DNA of 7,648 nucleotides from Chlamydiota bacterium. Its GTDB lineage: Bacteria > Chlamydiota > Chlamydiia > Chlamydiales > SM23-39. Below, piece after piece: positions 6,447 to 7,648 of this stretch. How positions within the stretch are numbered: position 1 is the first letter of the stretch; each line of letters begins with the position of its first letter. The translations under genes and the position numbers were made by a program. The DNA is taken from the NCBI GenBank assembly GCA_021772165.1, contig JAJFMM010000007.1:1-7648 (forward strand). The letters are read 5' to 3'. The notes below the pieces were generated by a model. The model saw only the letters and a program-made list of their open reading frames with translations. It searched no databases and had not been told where the DNA came from.

Positions 6447-6612
6447 GTCTGACCAAAAGCTCAGTCAACCGTGCATATTACACGTTGGGCCACTTCCCAG
6501 GGAGGGCACGGAGGCCGTGACCTGGCGTTGCAGCCGCTCTAAGGTAAGCTTGTAGTTGAAGGGCATCGATAATCAGAGTATCCCTTTCAGCAGAGTGCAG
6601 GCATTCTCTCCT
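6426..6612 (-). ncRNA. ssrS: Candidate 6S RNA (RNA polymerase-binding regulatory RNA)
   Basis: This roughly 187-nt gap between convergent genes folds by hand on the minus strand. The closing helix pairs bases 6595-6582 (CTCTGCTGAAAGGG) with 6446-6433 (CCCTTTCGGCAGGG), 14 continuous pairs. A small internal loop separates it from helix TCTGATT/GGTCAGA (6577-6571 with 6454-6448). A large bubble follows; its 3' side can form a small hairpin, CGTG-TAATATG-CACG (6484-6470). The terminal arm pairs GGCTGC (6535-6530) with GTGGCC (6493-6488), CCAGG with CCTGG (6525-6521/6501-6497), and CACGG with CCGTG (6519-6515/6511-6507) around loop CCT. Closing stem, central bubble, long bulged terminal arm and size (E. 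coli 6S is about 184 nt) match the known 6S architecture, which mimics an open promoter and binds housekeeping RNA polymerase. Four G-U pairs become A-C on the plus strand, so the minus strand is transcribed. The RNA ends in T6. The 6S identity is inferred from shape, not from primary sequence; another structured RNA is the alternative. Confidence 0.6.
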
Positions 6613-6620
6613 AAAAGCTT

Positions 6621-6648
6621 ATTTTAAGAAAACAACAATTTCACAAAA
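6621..6648 (-). promoter_or_regulatory. Possible promoter of the 6S-like RNA
   Basis: Reading the minus strand, TAAAAT (6626-6621) matches the -10 consensus at five of six positions and would place the start of transcription at about 6614-6611, just before GGAGAGAATG. The -35 is poor (TTTTGT, 6648-6643, 16-base spacer). It lies immediately after the sdhB stop. Processing of the RNA from an sdhB transcript is the alternative. Confidence 0.35.
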
Positions 6649-6651
6649 GAG

Positions 6652-7431
6652 TTAATCGCCTGAGTCGGAAAGACCTGTGGCGTCTTTGATAGCTTGTTTA
6701 GTCGCTTCTCTACCGATCAGAGCGATCGATTCTGTCAGAGGAATTTTTTTGGGGCAGACCCTCACACAATTTTGCGCATTGCCACAGCCTGCGATCCCAT
6801 CTTCATCGAGAAGAGCGCGCAGTCTTTCCGGCTTTTCATTCTTTCCGGCAGGATGAGCGTTGAAGAGACGAGCTTGAGAGATGGGGGCTGGCCCCATGAA
6901 AGGAGAGTGATCATTGACCTGAGGACAGCTCTCGCTGCAGCAGCCGCAAGTCATGCAAGTGGAGAGTACATACAGAGCTTCCTGCACTTCTGGACCGACC
7001 TTTTCGCCGAACTGCTTGGTCGTATCCCAAGTACCATCAGCAGAGACCCAGCTTCTCACTTTTTTCAGTGATTCGAACATTTTCGTCCGATCGACACAGA
7101 GATCGCGAATCAGAGGAAATTTAGTAAAAGGCGCGAGCGTGATGGTTGTCGATTTTCCAGAGATGATGAGATCTTCGATGAGAGCCGTACAAGATTGCCT
7201 TGGGCGACCATTGATGAGCATGGAACAAGATCCACAGACCTCTTCAAGACAGCCCTGTTCCCAAGCGACCGGAGTGGTTGTTTCACCTAGCTTATTGATC
7301 GGATTGGCTTGAATCTCCATTAGAGCAGAAATCACATTCGCACCCTTCGTGCGCTCTAACTCGAACTCTTCCCAAAACTGTTTGTCTGAGGTGCCGCGAT
7401 AAACCCGCAATGTGTAGCTGTTTTCTTTCAT
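6652..7431 (-). CDS. sdhB: Succinate dehydrogenase iron-sulfur subunit SdhB
   Basis: This membrane-associated subunit passes electrons from the SdhA flavin to the quinone site in succinate dehydrogenase (complex II), linking the TCA cycle to respiration. Its 259 residues contain every cluster ligand. The [2Fe-2S] ferredoxin domain has Cys61, Cys66, Cys69 and Cys81 (C-LEEV-CGSC, then C after NGRPRQ). The C-terminal domain has C159-x2-C162-x2-C165-x3-C169-P and C216-x5-C222-x3-C226-P. By family rules the [4Fe-4S] uses 159/162/165/226 and the [3Fe-4S] uses 169/216/222. The sequence style resembles the Bacillus/chlamydial type rather than the E. coli type. ATG 7431 begins MKENSYTLRVYRG, a normal family start, with only a weak GGAA upstream. 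SdhA is normally the preceding gene, but no recognisable SdhA end lies in the 217 nt upstream that can be seen. Downstream is the structured minus-strand RNA. Confidence 0.97.
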   Translation of the reverse strand: MKENSYTLRVYRGTSDKQFWEEFELERTKGANVISALMEIQANPINKLGETTTPVAWEQGCLEEVCGSCSMLINGRPRQSCTALIEDLIISGKSTTITLAPFTKFPLIRDLCVDRTKMFESLKKVRSWVSADGTWDTTKQFGEKVGPEVQEALYVLSTCMTCGCCSESCPQVNDHSPFMGPAPISQARLFNAHPAGKNEKPERLRALLDEDGIAGCGNAQNCVRVCPKKIPLTESIALIGREATKQAIKDATGLSDSGD

Positions 7432-7648
7432 GAGGCTATTCCATTATTTGAAAAGAAGATTTTTTTCATGGAGTTTGAAACCCATTCGCAGGACATGCCT
7501 GAATAGGCAGGCCAAGAAGGGGCTTCAAACTCCGTGAGAAAAGTCTCAAAAAGCGACTTTGATAAATGGTGGGATAGTCTCATAATGGTGGCTGTATGTT
7601 TGTAGGAATGTTCTTCAAAGTTGGCTTCACTTTCTTAGCGTGCGTATA
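7432..7648. other. Non-coding or undecided end of the window upstream of sdhB
   Basis: This stretch is AT-richer than the neighbouring genes and contains, besides the long inverted repeat, short hairpins such as GAGA-AAAG-TCTC (7536-7547). On the minus strand one frame is open from the window edge to TGA at 7580 (22 codons, ending in KNIPTNIQPPLL). It could be the tail of an upstream gene such as sdhA, but I cannot recognise it. On the plus strand ATG 7596 opens a short hydrophobic frame (MFVGMFFKVGFTFLACV) that runs off the window without a convincing ribosome binding site. Confidence 0.5.
7467..7536. repeat. Long imperfect inverted repeat upstream of sdhB
   Basis: CATGGAGTTTGAAACCC (7467-7483) is complementary to GGGCTTCAAACTCCGTG (7520-7536): on either strand, 16 of 17 positions pair when one G-U is allowed. 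The 36-nt interior contains a second hairpin, TGCCT-GAAT-AGGCA (7496-7509). Neither strand has a T tract after the outer stem, so it is not an ordinary terminator. It lies about 35 nt ahead of the sdhB start and would sit in the sdhB leader or the sdhA-sdhB spacer. It could be an mRNA-stabilising hairpin, a processing site or a small palindromic repeat element. Confidence 0.6.

Noticed and set aside
6428..6611. Plus-strand structured RNA or a cobalamin-type riboswitch (GGGCCACTTCCCAGGGAGGGC resembles part of one)
   Set aside because: Several helix pairs become A-C mismatches on the plus strand, there is no plus-strand terminator, no downstream plus-strand gene, and the other conserved B12-riboswitch elements are missing.
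6426..6612. tmRNA, RNase P RNA or SRP RNA in the lplA-sdhB gap
   Set aside because: The region is too short for tmRNA or RNase P RNA, and I see no tRNA-like ends, no GAGGAAAGTCC-type P4 core and no GGAAGG-type SRP loop.
6694..7312. Plus-strand frames of 125 and 119 codons opposite sdhB
   Set aside because: They are antisense to the cysteine-cluster coding region of SdhB, and their products show no recognisable pattern.
1..7648. CRISPR array, prophage, transposase or toxin-antitoxin system
   Set aside because: No spaced direct repeats, integrase, transposase or paired small toxin/antitoxin genes were seen on either strand.

Overview
The window looks like a chromosomal segment from a Chlamydiae bacterium, probably a chlamydia-like (environmental, Parachlamydiales-type) organism. 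Three things suggest this: the order dnaB - mnmG (gidA) - lplA, which I recall from Chlamydia chromosomes; the protein style of MnmG and of the soluble-type SdhB; and base composition close to 50% GC, higher than in Chlamydiaceae. The lineage is inferred from gene content and remembered gene order, not from a search.

Layout, left to right. Positions 2-745 hold the 3' part of an unrecognised plus-strand gene that enters from outside the window. A good promoter overlaps its stop and drives a tRNA-Ser(GCU) gene at 785-871. The replicative helicase gene dnaB follows (926-2377). A short AT-rich gap carries a perfect palindrome and a promoter. It leads to a 29-codon gene for a very basic peptide of the AURKAIP1/COX24 (bS22/mS38) ribosomal type (2465-2554). 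An 8-bp hairpin then lies immediately upstream of mnmG (2593-4416). mnmG starts a tight plus-strand cluster: a REC plus degenerate-GGDEF protein (4429-5358), a small probably exported protein (5355-5726) and a lipoate-protein ligase (5723-6427). The last three genes overlap by ATGA and are probably translationally coupled.

From 6428 the coding strand switches. Minus-strand sdhB (7431 to 6652) ends just before a structured minus-strand region of about 187 nt (6612 to 6426). I read this region as a 6S-like regulatory RNA: a 14-bp closing helix, a second 7-bp helix, a large central bubble, a long bulged terminal arm and a terminal T6 tract. Four G-U pairs in these helices work only on the minus strand. 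The last 217 nt, upstream of sdhB, contain no gene I can support, but they hold a conspicuous long inverted repeat.

Functional picture: replication (dnaB), translation (tRNA-Ser, the basic ribosomal peptide, MnmG wobble-uridine modification), a signalling protein whose phospho-receiver and cyclase sites are both eroded, and central metabolism (lipoylation of 2-oxoacid dehydrogenases by LplA, succinate oxidation by SdhB). The points most worth following up are the 6S RNA candidate and the dead GGDEF protein sitting between the conserved mnmG and lplA genes.
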